Of a stretch of 64,000 bases of DNA, positions 25,875 through 34,935 are shown piece by piece. A program made the translations under genes and the position numbers. This DNA is from Natranaerobius trueperi (GTDB taxonomy: Bacteria; Bacillota; Natranaerobiia; Natranaerobiales; Natranaerobiaceae). The notes under the pieces are model-generated. The model was not told the origin of the DNA. It ran no database searches and saw only the letters and a program-made list of their open reading frames with translations. Location of the stretch: the NCBI RefSeq assembly GCF_002216005.1, contig NZ_NIQC01000001.1, positions 62,001 to 126,000 on the forward strand, given 5' to 3'. Each line of letters starts with the position of its first letter. The stretch's first letter is position 1.

Positions 25875-28044
25875 ATACTTCAAGGGCTCTTATCCTATAC
25901 TCAAGTAATGAGTTTCGTTCATTTATTTTATTATTCGATATAGAAATACCTAATGCTTTTTTAGTACCAACTAATACAACTAAAGATTTAGCTCTAGTAA
26001 TAGCTGTATAAAGTAAATTTCTTTGAAGCATTATATAATGCTGTGTCGTAACAGGTATTACTACAACAGGATATTCACTTCCCTGACTTTTATGAACACT
26101 AATAGCATATGCATGAACTAATGCATCAAGTTCTCGTCCTTCATAGCTAACCCCTTTAGAATGACCAAAATCTACCCGAACACTTCCTTCTTCAGAATCA
26201 ATAGCTACGATTACTCCTGTATCACCATTAAAAATATCCTTTTCATAGTCATTCTTTATTTGCATTACTTTATCACCAAGTCTAAAAGATCTTCCTCCAA
26301 AGGTAAGTTCTGGTTTATCTTTTTTAGTTGGGTTTAATACATTATGAAGTGAATGATTCAAATTTTCTACTCCAGTTACAGTCTTTCTCATAGGTGCTAG
26401 TACTTGTATATCATCTCTTGGGTTATAATCATTGTATTTAGGAAGTCTTTTTGCACAAAGTGAAATAATTGTTTTGACAACTTCTTCTGGGTCCTCACGA
26501 GGCAAAAAGAAAAAGTCTTTTCCCTTTTTATTCAAAATAGGAAATTCACCTTGATTAATTCTATGAGCATTAACAACAACCATACTTTCTTTAGCTTGTC
26601 TAAAAACAGTTCGTAACCTAACAACAGGTATACGCTTTGATGCAATTATATCATTTAATACATTACCAGCCCCAACAGATGGTAACTGATCAATATCACC
26701 AACTAATATCAATCGAGTCCCAGGAGCTACTGCTTTTAATAGATTATTCATAAGTAATGTATCTATCATTGATGCTTCATCAACTATTAATAAATCACAT
26801 TGTAATGGTCTATCTTGATTTCTTTGAAAACCACTGCCTTCACCTTTACTATGAGAAAATTCTAAAAGCCTATGAATAGTTTTTGCTTCACTTTGAGTGG
26901 CTTCACTCATACGCTTTGCAGCTCTTCCTGTAGGAGCTGATAACATTACTTTATGACCTGCTCGTTCAAATATATCTACTAGACAGTTTATTACAGTGGT
27001 TTTACCTGTACCAGGGCCGCCTGTAACTATCATTAAACCAGTCTTTGGTACTCTTTTTAAAACTTCTTGTTGTTCAGGTGACAGGGTAAGGTCCTGTCTA
27101 TTATGATAATTTTCTACTTCTTTATCGAGTTTAGTAACTAGTTCTTGGTTGATTCCTTCTTTAATTTTTTTTAATCTATTAGCAACTCCTTGTTCAGCGA
27201 AAAAGAATGGTGAAGAATATATTAATTGCCCAAGTTCTGGAATATCTTCAACTACTATTTCTTTTTCATCCACTAACTCTTGTAAGATTTTTTTTATGTC
27301 TTGTGGTATAACCTCTAACTCTTTCATTTCTTTTATAAGTTGTTCTCGTTCAAGATAAGTGTTTCCATCTTGAGTTCCTTCTTCTAAAAGATAGATCACA
27401 GCTGCTTTAGTTCTCTCTTTTGACTCCTTAGAAACTCCCATCTTTTGTGCTATCTGATCAGCTGTTTTAAAACCAATACCAAATACATCTCTAGCAAGAG
27501 AGTAAGGATTTTCTGAAACCTTTTGGATAGTTTGTTCACCAAATTTTCGATATATCTTTAAAGCATACCCAGGACTAACTCCAAATCCTTGTAAAAATAC
27601 CATGATATCTTTTATCTGTTGATGTTCTATATAGCCTGAATAAATTTGTTTCGCTTTCTCTTCACCTATACCAGAAATTTCTTTTAAGCGCTCTGGCTCT
27701 TTTTCTATAATATCTAGTACTTCTTTTCCAAAATGTTTAACAAGACTATCTGCTGTTTTAGGTCCTATTCCTTTTATAAAACCAGAGCTAAGAAACTTTA
27801 CAAGTCCATCTACAGTCACAGGTAGTTTTATCTCGTAACTATCAACTTGAAACTGACGTCCGAACTTTTTATGTGTAGTATACTCTCCTTGTAAAGATAC
27901 ACGTTCACCAGGAGTTAAATGTGGCATATTTCCTACAATTGTTAGCTCTTGTTTACTATCATCAGTTACTAGCTTTGCCACTGTAAAGAAATTTTCCGAA
28001 TTATGATAAGTGATCCGTTTAATCACACCCTCTACCTGAGTCAT
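25873..28044 (-). CDS. recD2: RecD2-type 5'-3' DNA helicase
   Basis: Start chosen at ATG 28044, behind AGGGGTGG, giving 723 residues; the frame extends to 28071. RecD2 unwinds DNA ends and acts in repair in bacteria that lack RecBC. The N-terminal OB-like part is followed by helix-hairpin-helix units (IKGIGPKTADSLVKHFGK, ISGIGEEKAKQIY). The helicase core has Walker A VTGGPGTGKTTVINC, Walker B LLIVDEASMID, GDIDQLPSVGAGNVL and the C-terminal SVHKSQGSEYPVV and TAITRAKSLVVLVG. It overlaps the upstream GGDEF gene by about 26 bp, so translation may be coupled. Confidence 0.95.
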   Translation of the reverse strand: MTQVEGVIKRITYHNSENFFTVAKLVTDDSKQELTIVGNMPHLTPGERVSLQGEYTTHKKFGRQFQVDSYEIKLPVTVDGLVKFLSSGFIKGIGPKTADSLVKHFGKEVLDIIEKEPERLKEISGIGEEKAKQIYSGYIEHQQIKDIMVFLQGFGVSPGYALKIYRKFGEQTIQKVSENPYSLARDVFGIGFKTADQIAQKMGVSKESKERTKAAVIYLLEEGTQDGNTYLEREQLIKEMKELEVIPQDIKKILQELVDEKEIVVEDIPELGQLIYSSPFFFAEQGVANRLKKIKEGINQELVTKLDKEVENYHNRQDLTLSPEQQEVLKRVPKTGLMIVTGGPGTGKTTVINCLVDIFERAGHKVMLSAPTGRAAKRMSEATQSEAKTIHRLLEFSHSKGEGSGFQRNQDRPLQCDLLIVDEASMIDTLLMNNLLKAVAPGTRLILVGDIDQLPSVGAGNVLNDIIASKRIPVVRLRTVFRQAKESMVVVNAHRINQGEFPILNKKGKDFFFLPREDPEEVVKTIISLCAKRLPKYNDYNPRDDIQVLAPMRKTVTGVENLNHSLHNVLNPTKKDKPELTFGGRSFRLGDKVMQIKNDYEKDIFNGDTGVIVAIDSEEGSVRVDFGHSKGVSYEGRELDALVHAYAISVHKSQGSEYPVVVIPVTTQHYIMLQRNLLYTAITRAKSLVVLVGTKKALGISISNNKINERNSLLEYRIRALEV

Positions 28045-29764
28045 TATTATCCACCCCTTTGGGGAAATCAACTATATTATCGTAACTGGTAGTTTTAATA
28101 AATTTTGAAAAACGGTTTTTACCTCTTTCTTTTGATCCTAAATAAAGTGCTTGATCAGCTTTTCTTATAATATCTATTGCATTATCTCCGTCTTTTGGGT
28201 ACTCTCCTACTCCAATGCTTACTGTGAGTTTAACTCTTGGCGTTTTTTGATCACCAGGAAACGGATAGTTTGCTATAGCGCTTCTAATTCGTTCTGCAAC
28301 TTTTTCTGCCTCAACACCCCTAGTTCCACACAGAATAATTGTAAACTCTTCCCCACCATATCTAGCTGCAATATCATTTTCTCTAATATTTTCTTTTAAT
28401 AGGTTTGCAACTTGTGCTAATACTTTATCACCAGCCGGATGACCGAATCTATCATTATACTGTTTAAAGTCATCAATATCTATCATCAAGATAGTGAGTG
28501 GCTGTTCTGGATGCTTTTTCATTTTATCATCTAATTGGCTATAAAATGATCTATAATTATATAGGTTGGTCTTTTCATCAGTAATAGCTTGATTTTCAAT
28601 TTGTTGATGATGTAGTGCATTAGAAAGAGCAGAAGCTGCTTGGGCACTAAATATATCTATTAATTGTGATAATTCTTCTCTTTCTAAAGTATCACTAATA
28701 CCATCTCTTGATAGTGAAATAGCACCTATAACTTGATTATAAAATGTTAATGGAACAGCTATAGCTGAAGGTTGTTCTTGGTATACACCTTCTATTAAAC
28801 TATCTTCTTGCCATTCTTGACTAAAAATATTTTCAACTAAAATAGGAGACTTAGATTGTACTGCTTTTCCTACAATTCCCTCTCCTTCATTTAAAAAGTG
28901 ATTCTTCTCAGGGGAACTTCCATCTATTAATGTTAGTTCTAACCTTTCATTTTGATACATCCAAATAGCACAACGTTTAGTTTCAAATAAGGTTTCACAT
29001 GACTCTGTTATTGATTTTAATACATCATCAAGCTCCATACTCTCAATTAAATTAATAGACGTTTTCTGTAGTGAATGAAGCTCCTTATGAAAAAGTTCTA
29101 ACTTTTTATAAAGTCTAAAAATATAACTATTTACTGCTAAAGTTATAACCATAATAATTATCCCTAAAATATCAATATGAGAATATAGAAAAACCATCAA
29201 TAAACCTATTGGAAGACTAACTACATAAGTCAGTAGGTCCCATCCGAAATTATACAATACATCAGTTAATGTGTAATCAGCTTTTTTAATAACTCCACAA
29301 ATATACCAAGTAGCTATAATATGGTTAACTAAAATGCTTACTAAAATATATGCTATAACTGGAACTAACTCAAGAAGTACTAAACTTCCTGTACTACCTC
29401 CAAAAGCTATATATGTGGACCCCGCAATATAAGCCATTGTACCAAACATAGCACCATTGAAGATTGCTCTAGTTATTTCAAAATTAGCAAAGATTAATTT
29501 GTAAAAGGTAATACTTAATATTGAAATCCACATGGCAGGGTAAAATCCTATAATCATAAGAGCGGCAAAGACTAGTGCAAAATTTAATGATAAGGTTACT
29601 TTTTTGTTGGGAATATAAATATGTTCTATTAAAACTGCTAACAGTAAAAATACTATAAACTCAGTAGTTAAAAATAAACTACTATCAGCATGTAAAATAG
29701 TTACAGATAATAAAAAGAAAAAAACACAGGTGGAAAACAAAAGTTCAATCCGTTGTTGCTTAAT
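28019..29764 (-). CDS. Membrane diguanylate cyclase (MASE-like + GAF + GGDEF), probable ATT start
   Basis: The N-terminal 210 residues hold several hydrophobic helices (a sensory membrane domain). A GAF domain at about residues 235-395 follows. The C-terminal GGDEF domain (about 410-565) has RYGGEEFTIILCG, an active-site GGEEF, so it should make c-di-GMP. DIDDFKQYNDRFGHPAGD marks the substrate/metal region. The ribosome site GGAGG (29777-29773) is eight bases before ATT 29764. The earlier TTG 29779 and GTG 29773 overlap the site and a stop lies two codons above, so ATT is the best-spaced start. It overlaps recD2. Confidence 0.88.
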   Translation of the reverse strand: MKQQRIELLFSTCVFFFLLSVTILHADSSLFLTTEFIVFLLLAVLIEHIYIPNKKVTLSLNFALVFAALMIIGFYPAMWISILSITFYKLIFANFEITRAIFNGAMFGTMAYIAGSTYIAFGGSTGSLVLLELVPVIAYILVSILVNHIIATWYICGVIKKADYTLTDVLYNFGWDLLTYVVSLPIGLLMVFLYSHIDILGIIIMVITLAVNSYIFRLYKKLELFHKELHSLQKTSINLIESMELDDVLKSITESCETLFETKRCAIWMYQNERLELTLIDGSSPEKNHFLNEGEGIVGKAVQSKSPILVENIFSQEWQEDSLIEGVYQEQPSAIAVPLTFYNQVIGAISLSRDGISDTLEREELSQLIDIFSAQAASALSNALHHQQIENQAITDEKTNLYNYRSFYSQLDDKMKKHPEQPLTILMIDIDDFKQYNDRFGHPAGDKVLAQVANLLKENIRENDIAARYGGEEFTIILCGTRGVEAEKVAERIRSAIANYPFPGDQKTPRVKLTVSIGVGEYPKDGDNAIDIIRKADQALYLGSKERGKNRFSKFIKTTSYDNIVDFPKGVDNNDSGRGCD

Positions 29765-29869
29765 CTTACCCACCTCCAAATTTCAAAAAAACAAACGTAA
29801 TACATTATTAAATAAATTATATATTAAACTATAAAACCCTTCATTATTTTACATTTTTTTATATTTCCT

Positions 29870-30211
29870 CTATCTTATTACATTCAGTCTATCTCCTTTT
29901 TGTATATCAAATTGACTTAGTTTACCTCCTGTTAACTCTATCACCTTAGACGCATTTTTGACTTTAGGAGAAAGTGAAAAAGGCTTTAATTCATTTACTA
30001 TTTCTATTATTCTATTATCGTTATCTATGAATATCAGATCTAGTTTAAAAAATACAAACATTGTATGAACTTGAGAGCATTGATCAATAACCAAAGCCTC
30101 ATAGGAAGAAAGATGAGTCTTTCCCATGAGGCCAATTAATCTTTTGATAAAGGTATCGAAAGTTATGACATGCTTTGCTAATATAATATTTTTGTTCTCT
30201 ACTATTAGCAT
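29870..30211 (-). CDS. DUF192-domain protein
   Basis: I use ATG 30211, behind AAAGGAGAG, for a 113-residue protein. The DUF192 fold is clear: GLMGKTHLSSYEALVI, then CSQVHTMFVFFKLDLIFIDN and VIELTGGKLSQF. The family is widespread in bacteria and archaea, usually exported or membrane-linked; function is not established. The full upstream frame (30262) lacks a site. No neighbour gives context. Confidence 0.85.
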   Translation of the reverse strand: MLIVENKNIILAKHVITFDTFIKRLIGLMGKTHLSSYEALVIDQCSQVHTMFVFFKLDLIFIDNDNRIIEIVNELKPFSLSPKVKNASKVIELTGGKLSQFDIQKGDRLNVIR

Positions 30212-30448
30212 GAAGCGACTCTCCTTTATATTTATTATACCAACACAAATCTCATTCAACAAGGTAGTAATAGTTATTGTTAATATGTTTAGTGGCCGGT
30301 CTTTAATCTCCCCGTCGTATACTGAGTAAATTTAAGAAGTCTAGTTTTCATTAATATATGTAAGTTAATCTCTTTTAGGTCTTGGGGTAAGCTACTTGCA
30401 ACAGCTAATTGTCTTATACAGATCTATCTACTAGTTCGATAATTAAAT

Positions 30449-30529
30449 AAGCTCCTATAACCTAACTTGTCACAGCAACTACTAACATGCTTATAAGTGA
30501 ACTTATAAGCATTACAACTATAGGGGCTT
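30449..30529. other. Structured nested inverted repeats (possible small RNA or element end)
   Basis: AAGCTCCTATA (30449-30459) pairs with TATAGGGGCTT (30519-30529) with one G-T mismatch. Inside is a near-perfect hairpin ATGCTTATAAG (30487-30497) with CTTATAAGCAT (30502-30512), loop TGAA. The region 30263-30558 holds no gene I can support. Confidence 0.45.
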
Positions 30530-30558
30530 TTGGGGATAAAAATATTGAGTTATAAAAA

Positions 30559-30582
30559 GACTCCCGCCATCAAGCGAGAGTC
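30559..30582 (-). terminator. Intrinsic terminator next to the transposon relic
   Basis: On the minus strand GACTCTCGC and GCGGGAGTC pair over nine bases, loop TTGATG, followed by TTTTTATAAC. Confidence 0.8.
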
Positions 30583-30607
30583 GTAAACTTCACCATGTTG
30601 AAAGACT

Positions 30608-30736
30608 TTATATTTTTGGGTTAATTATCTCTGGAGTTTCTAGGAACTCATTGATATATTCATCAATTTTAGCTTCATAGTACTCAATTTTCTTTTTAAT
30701 GATGTTTTCGTTAAAATGTTTGCTCTTTGAATTACT
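30608..30736 (-). pseudogene. Second transposase relic
   Basis: A short open stretch reads SKHFNENIIKKKIEYYEAKI followed by DEYINEFLETPE and a stop. This Lys/Glu-rich coiled-coil is typical of some DDE-transposase (IS1182-like) middle regions and differs from TnpB. It is fused end to end with the TnpB relic, showing that different elements have piled up here. Confidence 0.4.
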
Positions 30737-31196
30737 GGCTTTTATTTGTTACACATACTTGGGCGATCCATTTATTTGATTTTTTTGTGATGCGAAGTGT
30801 CCCTAATTTGTTTTTTAATAGATTCTGTTGGTACTCTGTTAAAATAGCTTTTACAGCAATCCGTTTTGATTTTCCATTGATGTACATGGAAATTCAATCG
30901 TGTTTTCTTTTATCCTATAGTTTTGGTTGTTCCATATACAGACGGGCTTTTTTAAGACTGGTACTCTTTTTATCTTCTTGGATCTGCGGTAGACACTTTT
31001 TGCTTCACGAATAGATTGATTTTTTACTGCACTTGGCATAGATGCTTGAACATCTTTTGACGACAGCTTTAATGCTTGTTCTTCTTGTACCATTTTAGAT
31101 ACCAAAGTATTGATAGTTTTAATATATTCTTTTGAAATATTGGTCAGATGTTTTTCTTGGTTTTTAGTCGGCACTAGTTTTATTTTTACTGTTTCT
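30732..31196 (-). pseudogene. TnpB (IS200/IS605) relic
   Basis: Frames from about 31196 read ETVKIKLVPTKNQEKHLTNI, then VQASMPSAVKNQSIREAKSV and KRVPVLKKPVCIWNNQNYRI, typical of the N-terminal half of TnpB-type RNA-guided nucleases. A frameshift near 30855 continues in another frame. The catalytic RuvC and zinc-finger parts are lost, so it is inactive. It follows the tnpA relic directly. Confidence 0.75.
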
Positions 31197-31204
31197 TCAT
31201 TAGG

Positions 31205-31441
31205 TCACCCCCTTGTTTTCTGTTCTTCAACATACTTTTTGATTGTGTCACTTGATACATTCCCTGCTGTTGATACGAAAAAAGAACGTGTCCATAAGCT
31301 TGGCATGTGATTTAAATGTTTAAACTCTTGGCGAATCTTTCTTGAACTCACTCCTTTTATCTTCGCCATAATTTGAGATGGACTTATTTGTGGTAGAGCA
31401 TTTAAAAATATATGCGTATGGTCTGTTTCACACTCGATTGT
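31205..31441 (-). pseudogene. TnpA (Y1 HUH transposase) relic
   Basis: The C-terminal part of IS200-type TnpA is visible: IECETDHTHIFLNALPQIS with the HxH metal pair, then GVSSRKIRQEFKHL, SLWTRSFFVSTAGN and IKKYVEEQKTRG, whose Tyr is the expected nucleophile. The N-terminal half is missing at a terminal hairpin. Stop TGA and the next tnpB region nearly overlap. Confidence 0.85.
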
Positions 31442-31458
31442 ACTTTATTAAAAAAATA

Positions 31459-31496
31459 GGCTTTCATCCCACGATTGAAAGCGTGGGATGAAAGCC
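31459..31496. mobile_element. Terminal hairpin of the IS200/IS605 relic
   Basis: GGCTTTCATCCCACG (31459-31473) is exactly reverse-complemented at 31482-31496, with an 8-base loop. Such subterminal hairpins are the recognition ends for Y1 transposases. Confidence 0.75.
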
Positions 31497-31565
31497 CTAA
31501 TACTGTAAATAAAACCTAAGTAATCTTTAGTCATATCTATAATTAGTAATTGTTAGTATATTGTC

Positions 31566-31910
31566 CTAGCAATCAAGAACTACTACTCTCCCTGGATCTT
31601 CTTTACCAAAGACCTCTTCAAGTGTTTTTTCACCAATATATTCTTCTACTTTAATATTAGGGAATTCTCTTTGTAAACGAGGTTTTAAAGAAGCATCTGC
31701 TTCTTTAAAAATTAATATAATCTGAGTCGGTACTGTCTTATATGCAGGTAGTTCAGCTAAGAATGACCTTAGTTCTGCTTCAGCTTTCTTGGGATCATTG
31801 ACAAAAGCCACAAACGTCCATTTTCTTCTATTAGAGATTTCTTCCCAAATGGTTACTATTAGGTTAAATAACCCATAGGCAGCTAAAAACCATATAATAA
31901 AATCAAGCAT
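31566..31910 (-). CDS. Small single-helix membrane protein, unknown
   Basis: The ATG at 31910 is chosen, seven bases after GGGGGTG. The 114-residue protein has one N-terminal hydrophobic helix (residues about 2-22). The C-terminal domain has VAFVNDPKKAEAELRSFL and IILIFKEADASLKPRLQREF, ending in VVVLDC. I do not recognise it. It lies just downstream of degU-type genes and may be co-transcribed. Confidence 0.65.
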   Translation of the reverse strand: MLDFIIWFLAAYGLFNLIVTIWEEISNRRKWTFVAFVNDPKKAEAELRSFLAELPAYKTVPTQIILIFKEADASLKPRLQREFPNIKVEEYIGEKTLEEVFGKEDPGRVVVLDC

Positions 31911-32001
31911 TAAAAACACCCCCAAAAGCTTCGAACATATCTATGAATTGATATTTCATTATATGTCCTTAACTTTTAAGGGTGATATTAAATTAGGTAT
32001 A

Positions 32002-32676
32002 TTATAATTGCACAATCCCATGTTTTAAAGCAAATATAACTGCTTGAGTTCTGTCAGATACCTCTAATTTTCTAAGTATATTTGAAACATGATTCTTAAC
32101 TGTTTTTTCTGATATGTATAATTCCTTTGAGATCTCTTTATTAGTAAAACCTTGGGTCATTAATTCTAATATTTCTTTTTCTCTAATAGTAAGTTCATAC
32201 AAATCTATTTCATCTGTTTTAATAACTTTAGCTGATTGTTTTGATAGTCTATTAAATTCATTTAAAAGCTTACGAGTGATCGTAGGTTGTATAAAACAAT
32301 TACCCTTTGAAGCTTCCCTAATAGCTTGTACTAATGTTGAAGTTTCTACATCTTTTAGTAAAAAGCCAGCTGCACCTTCTTTTACTATCTCAAATAAGTA
32401 TTCTTCCTCTTCATGTATAGTTAAAGCTATGATCATTATATCTGGATGAATTTCTTTAATCTCTCTTGTAGCCTCAACTCCATTCAATAAAGGCATGTTT
32501 ATGTCCATAAGGACCACAGTTGGAGTTAATAACTTCACTTTATCTATGACCTCTTCACCATTCTGTGCCTCACCACAAACAGCCATATCATCTTCTAACT
32601 CAAGTATTTTTTTTAATCCTTGTCTAAACAAAGCATGATCATCTGCTAACAAAATTCTTATAGTATTATTGCTCAT
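32002..32676 (-). CDS. NarL/DegU-type response regulator
   Basis: This 224-residue response regulator has a receiver domain with the phospho-acceptor Asp in PTVVLMDINMPLLNGVEATR and a Lys near AAGFLLKD. The C-terminal LuxR-type helix-turn-helix is LTIREKEILELMTQGFTNKE and SEKTVKNHVSNILRKLEV. It probably controls transcription when phosphorylated by the adjacent kinase gene 26 bp upstream. The pair resembles DegS/DegU (a cytoplasmic kinase and NarL-family regulator), which controls extracellular enzymes and motility in Bacillus. I give no symbol because the regulated genes are unknown here. Confidence 0.93.
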   Translation of the reverse strand: MSNNTIRILLADDHALFRQGLKKILELEDDMAVCGEAQNGEEVIDKVKLLTPTVVLMDINMPLLNGVEATREIKEIHPDIMIIALTIHEEEEYLFEIVKEGAAGFLLKDVETSTLVQAIREASKGNCFIQPTITRKLLNEFNRLSKQSAKVIKTDEIDLYELTIREKEILELMTQGFTNKEISKELYISEKTVKNHVSNILRKLEVSDRTQAVIFALKHGIVQL

Positions 32677-32702
32677 ATTTTTCCTCCCCCTACTTCCGTA
32701 GT

Positions 32703-33860
32703 TTACATACCGGAAATCGGAACCTTTATAGATATTATAGTACCTTCCTTTGGCTTAGAATTTATCTTAATATCTCCTTCGAGACTAGTTACTCTTTCTT
32801 TCATATTTGATAATCCAAATTGATTATCTTTACTAACTTCATTTATTTCAAAGCCTGTCCCATCATCTCTAATATTCATCTGTATTAAATCCTCTCTAAA
32901 TTCTACTTTTACCCAAAATCTTTTAGCTTTAGAGTGTTTTTTTATATTATTTAAAGCCTCTTGTATGGTTCTAAAAAGAGCTATTTCTAGGTCTCTTTCA
33001 AGACGGGCTTCTTCTCCAAAAACTTTTAGTTCTCCCTCTATATTAATATCTTCTTCTACACCTTGTATTAGTCTACGAATAGCTGGGACTAACCCTAAAT
33101 CATCTAATGTCATTGGACGTAGATCAAAGATAATTTTTCTTACATCTTTTAAATTTAACCTTACTTGTTCCTTTAAGTCTATTAATTCATCTCTTATTTT
33201 ATCAACTTGGTTATTTGAATCTAAAAGTTTTTCACAATATTCTGTCCTAAGTACCATGTTAGCTAAGCTCTGGGCTGGTCCATCATGAATCTCTCTAGCT
33301 ACTCTTCTTCTTTCTTCTTCTTGTGCTCTAATAATTCTTAAACCTGTAGTTTTTCTTTGTTCTAACTCATCAATAGTCTCTTGTAGTCCCCCAAGCCCTT
33401 GAGACAAATAAGATTCAATAGCTCCCATTTGATTCATAATGTTTTCTGCTTTATTGACAGTATTTTCAAGGTTTTTTAACCTTCTTTCAGTATTGTCACG
33501 CAACCTTTTCATTTGTTGTTCTCGTTCCTTCATGATAGTTAACCTAGCCCTAAGTTCTGAAGCTTGTTCATATGCTTGTTTGATATCTTTTTCTGAATAT
33601 GTATTAAAGTTTTTACTAACCTCAGCTAATCGAATTCTAGAAAAATGACTTCTTTTTTCTAGATTATCTACTTCATCAATAAGTTCAGCAGTCTGTTTTT
33701 TAATATCTGTTAGTTCATTTTTCAACTGTTCATATTCACTTCTAGCAGTTTCAGCAATATCGAAAATTTCTGTTTTTCCTTGTTCTATACTTTCGATGGT
33801 TTTTTCTAAAATCTTATCAATTTGTGTTATATCTAGCTTATCCTCTTTTTTTTTATTCAT
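32703..33860 (-). CDS. DegS-like cytoplasmic sensor histidine kinase
   Basis: The 385-residue protein lacks membrane helices. Residues about 10-165 are coiled-coil sensor sequence. The HisKA_3 dimerisation region has VAREIHDGPAQSLANMVLRT with the phospho-accepting His. The HATPase region ends with NNIKKHSKAKRF (N box) and NIRDDGTGFEINEV (G box). It should phosphorylate the NarL-type regulator encoded directly downstream. A DegS-like signal is suggested because the kinase is soluble. No upstream gene shows what is sensed. Confidence 0.92.
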   Translation of the reverse strand: MNKKKEDKLDITQIDKILEKTIESIEQGKTEIFDIAETARSEYEQLKNELTDIKKQTAELIDEVDNLEKRSHFSRIRLAEVSKNFNTYSEKDIKQAYEQASELRARLTIMKEREQQMKRLRDNTERRLKNLENTVNKAENIMNQMGAIESYLSQGLGGLQETIDELEQRKTTGLRIIRAQEEERRRVAREIHDGPAQSLANMVLRTEYCEKLLDSNNQVDKIRDELIDLKEQVRLNLKDVRKIIFDLRPMTLDDLGLVPAIRRLIQGVEEDINIEGELKVFGEEARLERDLEIALFRTIQEALNNIKKHSKAKRFWVKVEFREDLIQMNIRDDGTGFEINEVSKDNQFGLSNMKERVTSLEGDIKINSKPKEGTIISIKVPISGM

Positions 33861-34047
33861 AATAGAGCCCCCAAGTTCTTACTGTAGTTCATCTAAAGGA
33901 AGAATTATGTCAAAATTTATCGTATATTTTAGTATTTTTTCTACAATGATTGGTAAAAGTCCTTCACATTATTTTAGTTTCTTTAATTATTAACAATTAT
34001 AGATAATTTTGCATAAAATATTAGACGCAAAAAAAGGTGGTGATATA

Positions 34048-34935
34048 ATGGTATTAGTGACAAATTTATGGTCAAGTGTAAGTCATCCAAACAACTCAAT
34101 TGTTGGAGTGGATTTTTATCCTGATCTAACTAATTTTGAAGTCTCTAGATTAGACTCATTAAGGTATAATATAACCTTTCAAAATGCTTCTCTAAACTTC
34201 CCACCTACATCTATCTTCCCCTTAGATGGACTCGTAGATAATGTAGAACTTTCTCAAAATAAAGATCACATAGAGCTTTATGTAACACTTACCCATCCAA
34301 CAAATATAGATTATAAAACGATTGGGAAGTGTCCTGAACAAGTAAAATTATATTTTGATAGAACCCCATTAGTTAATTTATTAAAGAACAAACATATTGT
34401 TATAGACCCTTCCCATGGTGGGTCTGACTATGGAAGTATAAGCCCTACTTCTTTATTAGAAAAAGAGGTAACCCTTGATTTAGCTTATAGATCTAAAGAA
34501 CTGTTAGAAAAATATCAAGCATATGTTACATTACTTAGAACATCTGATAAAGATCCTCTACCAACTAGAAAAAAACAAAATAAAATTACATCCATTAATC
34601 CAGATTTGATGATCTCTTTACACACTGGAAATGATGTAAAAGGTAAAGTTATTGGATCTAGAACTGGCTTTTTTAAAACTTCAAGCCAAGGTAAAAAAAT
34701 TGCTAATATCATGCAAAAAGCATTATACAAAAAACTGATCTTTCCAAATGGAGGGATCTTTAAGACAAATGTATCACTTTTAAAAACACTGCCAGATAAA
34801 AGCATACGGGTTGAAATATTAAATATTACAAGTAGATTAGAAGAAGGTTGGATGAGAGATGATGGTTTTAGAGATATTATGGTCCAAGGATTATTTAATG
34901 GTATTAAAGATATATTTAACTACTCCACCACCTAA
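34048..34935 (+). CDS. N-acetylmuramoyl-L-alanine amidase (AMIN + Amidase_3)
   Basis: Start at ATG 34048, behind AAAGGTGGTG, 295 residues. The first 115 residues look like an AMIN domain that targets wall polymer; no signal peptide is obvious, so export is unclear. The zinc amidase part has KHIVIDPSHGGSDYGSI with the first His, SLLEKEVTLDLA with Glu, LMISLHTGND with the second His, and VEILNITSRLEEGWM near the end carrying the catalytic Glu. It cuts the MurNAc-L-Ala bond in peptidoglycan. It converges with the SpoVB-like gene and overlaps its end by 20 bp. Confidence 0.88.
   Translation: MVLVTNLWSSVSHPNNSIVGVDFYPDLTNFEVSRLDSLRYNITFQNASLNFPPTSIFPLDGLVDNVELSQNKDHIELYVTLTHPTNIDYKTIGKCPEQVKLYFDRTPLVNLLKNKHIVIDPSHGGSDYGSISPTSLLEKEVTLDLAYRSKELLEKYQAYVTLLRTSDKDPLPTRKKQNKITSINPDLMISLHTGNDVKGKVIGSRTGFFKTSSQGKKIANIMQKALYKKLIFPNGGIFKTNVSLLKTLPDKSIRVEILNITSRLEEGWMRDDGFRDIMVQGLFNGIKDIFNYSTT

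Noticed and set aside
30449-31500. CRISPR array
   Set aside because: Repeats here are inverted and single, with no regular spacing of direct repeats; the coding pieces are transposases.
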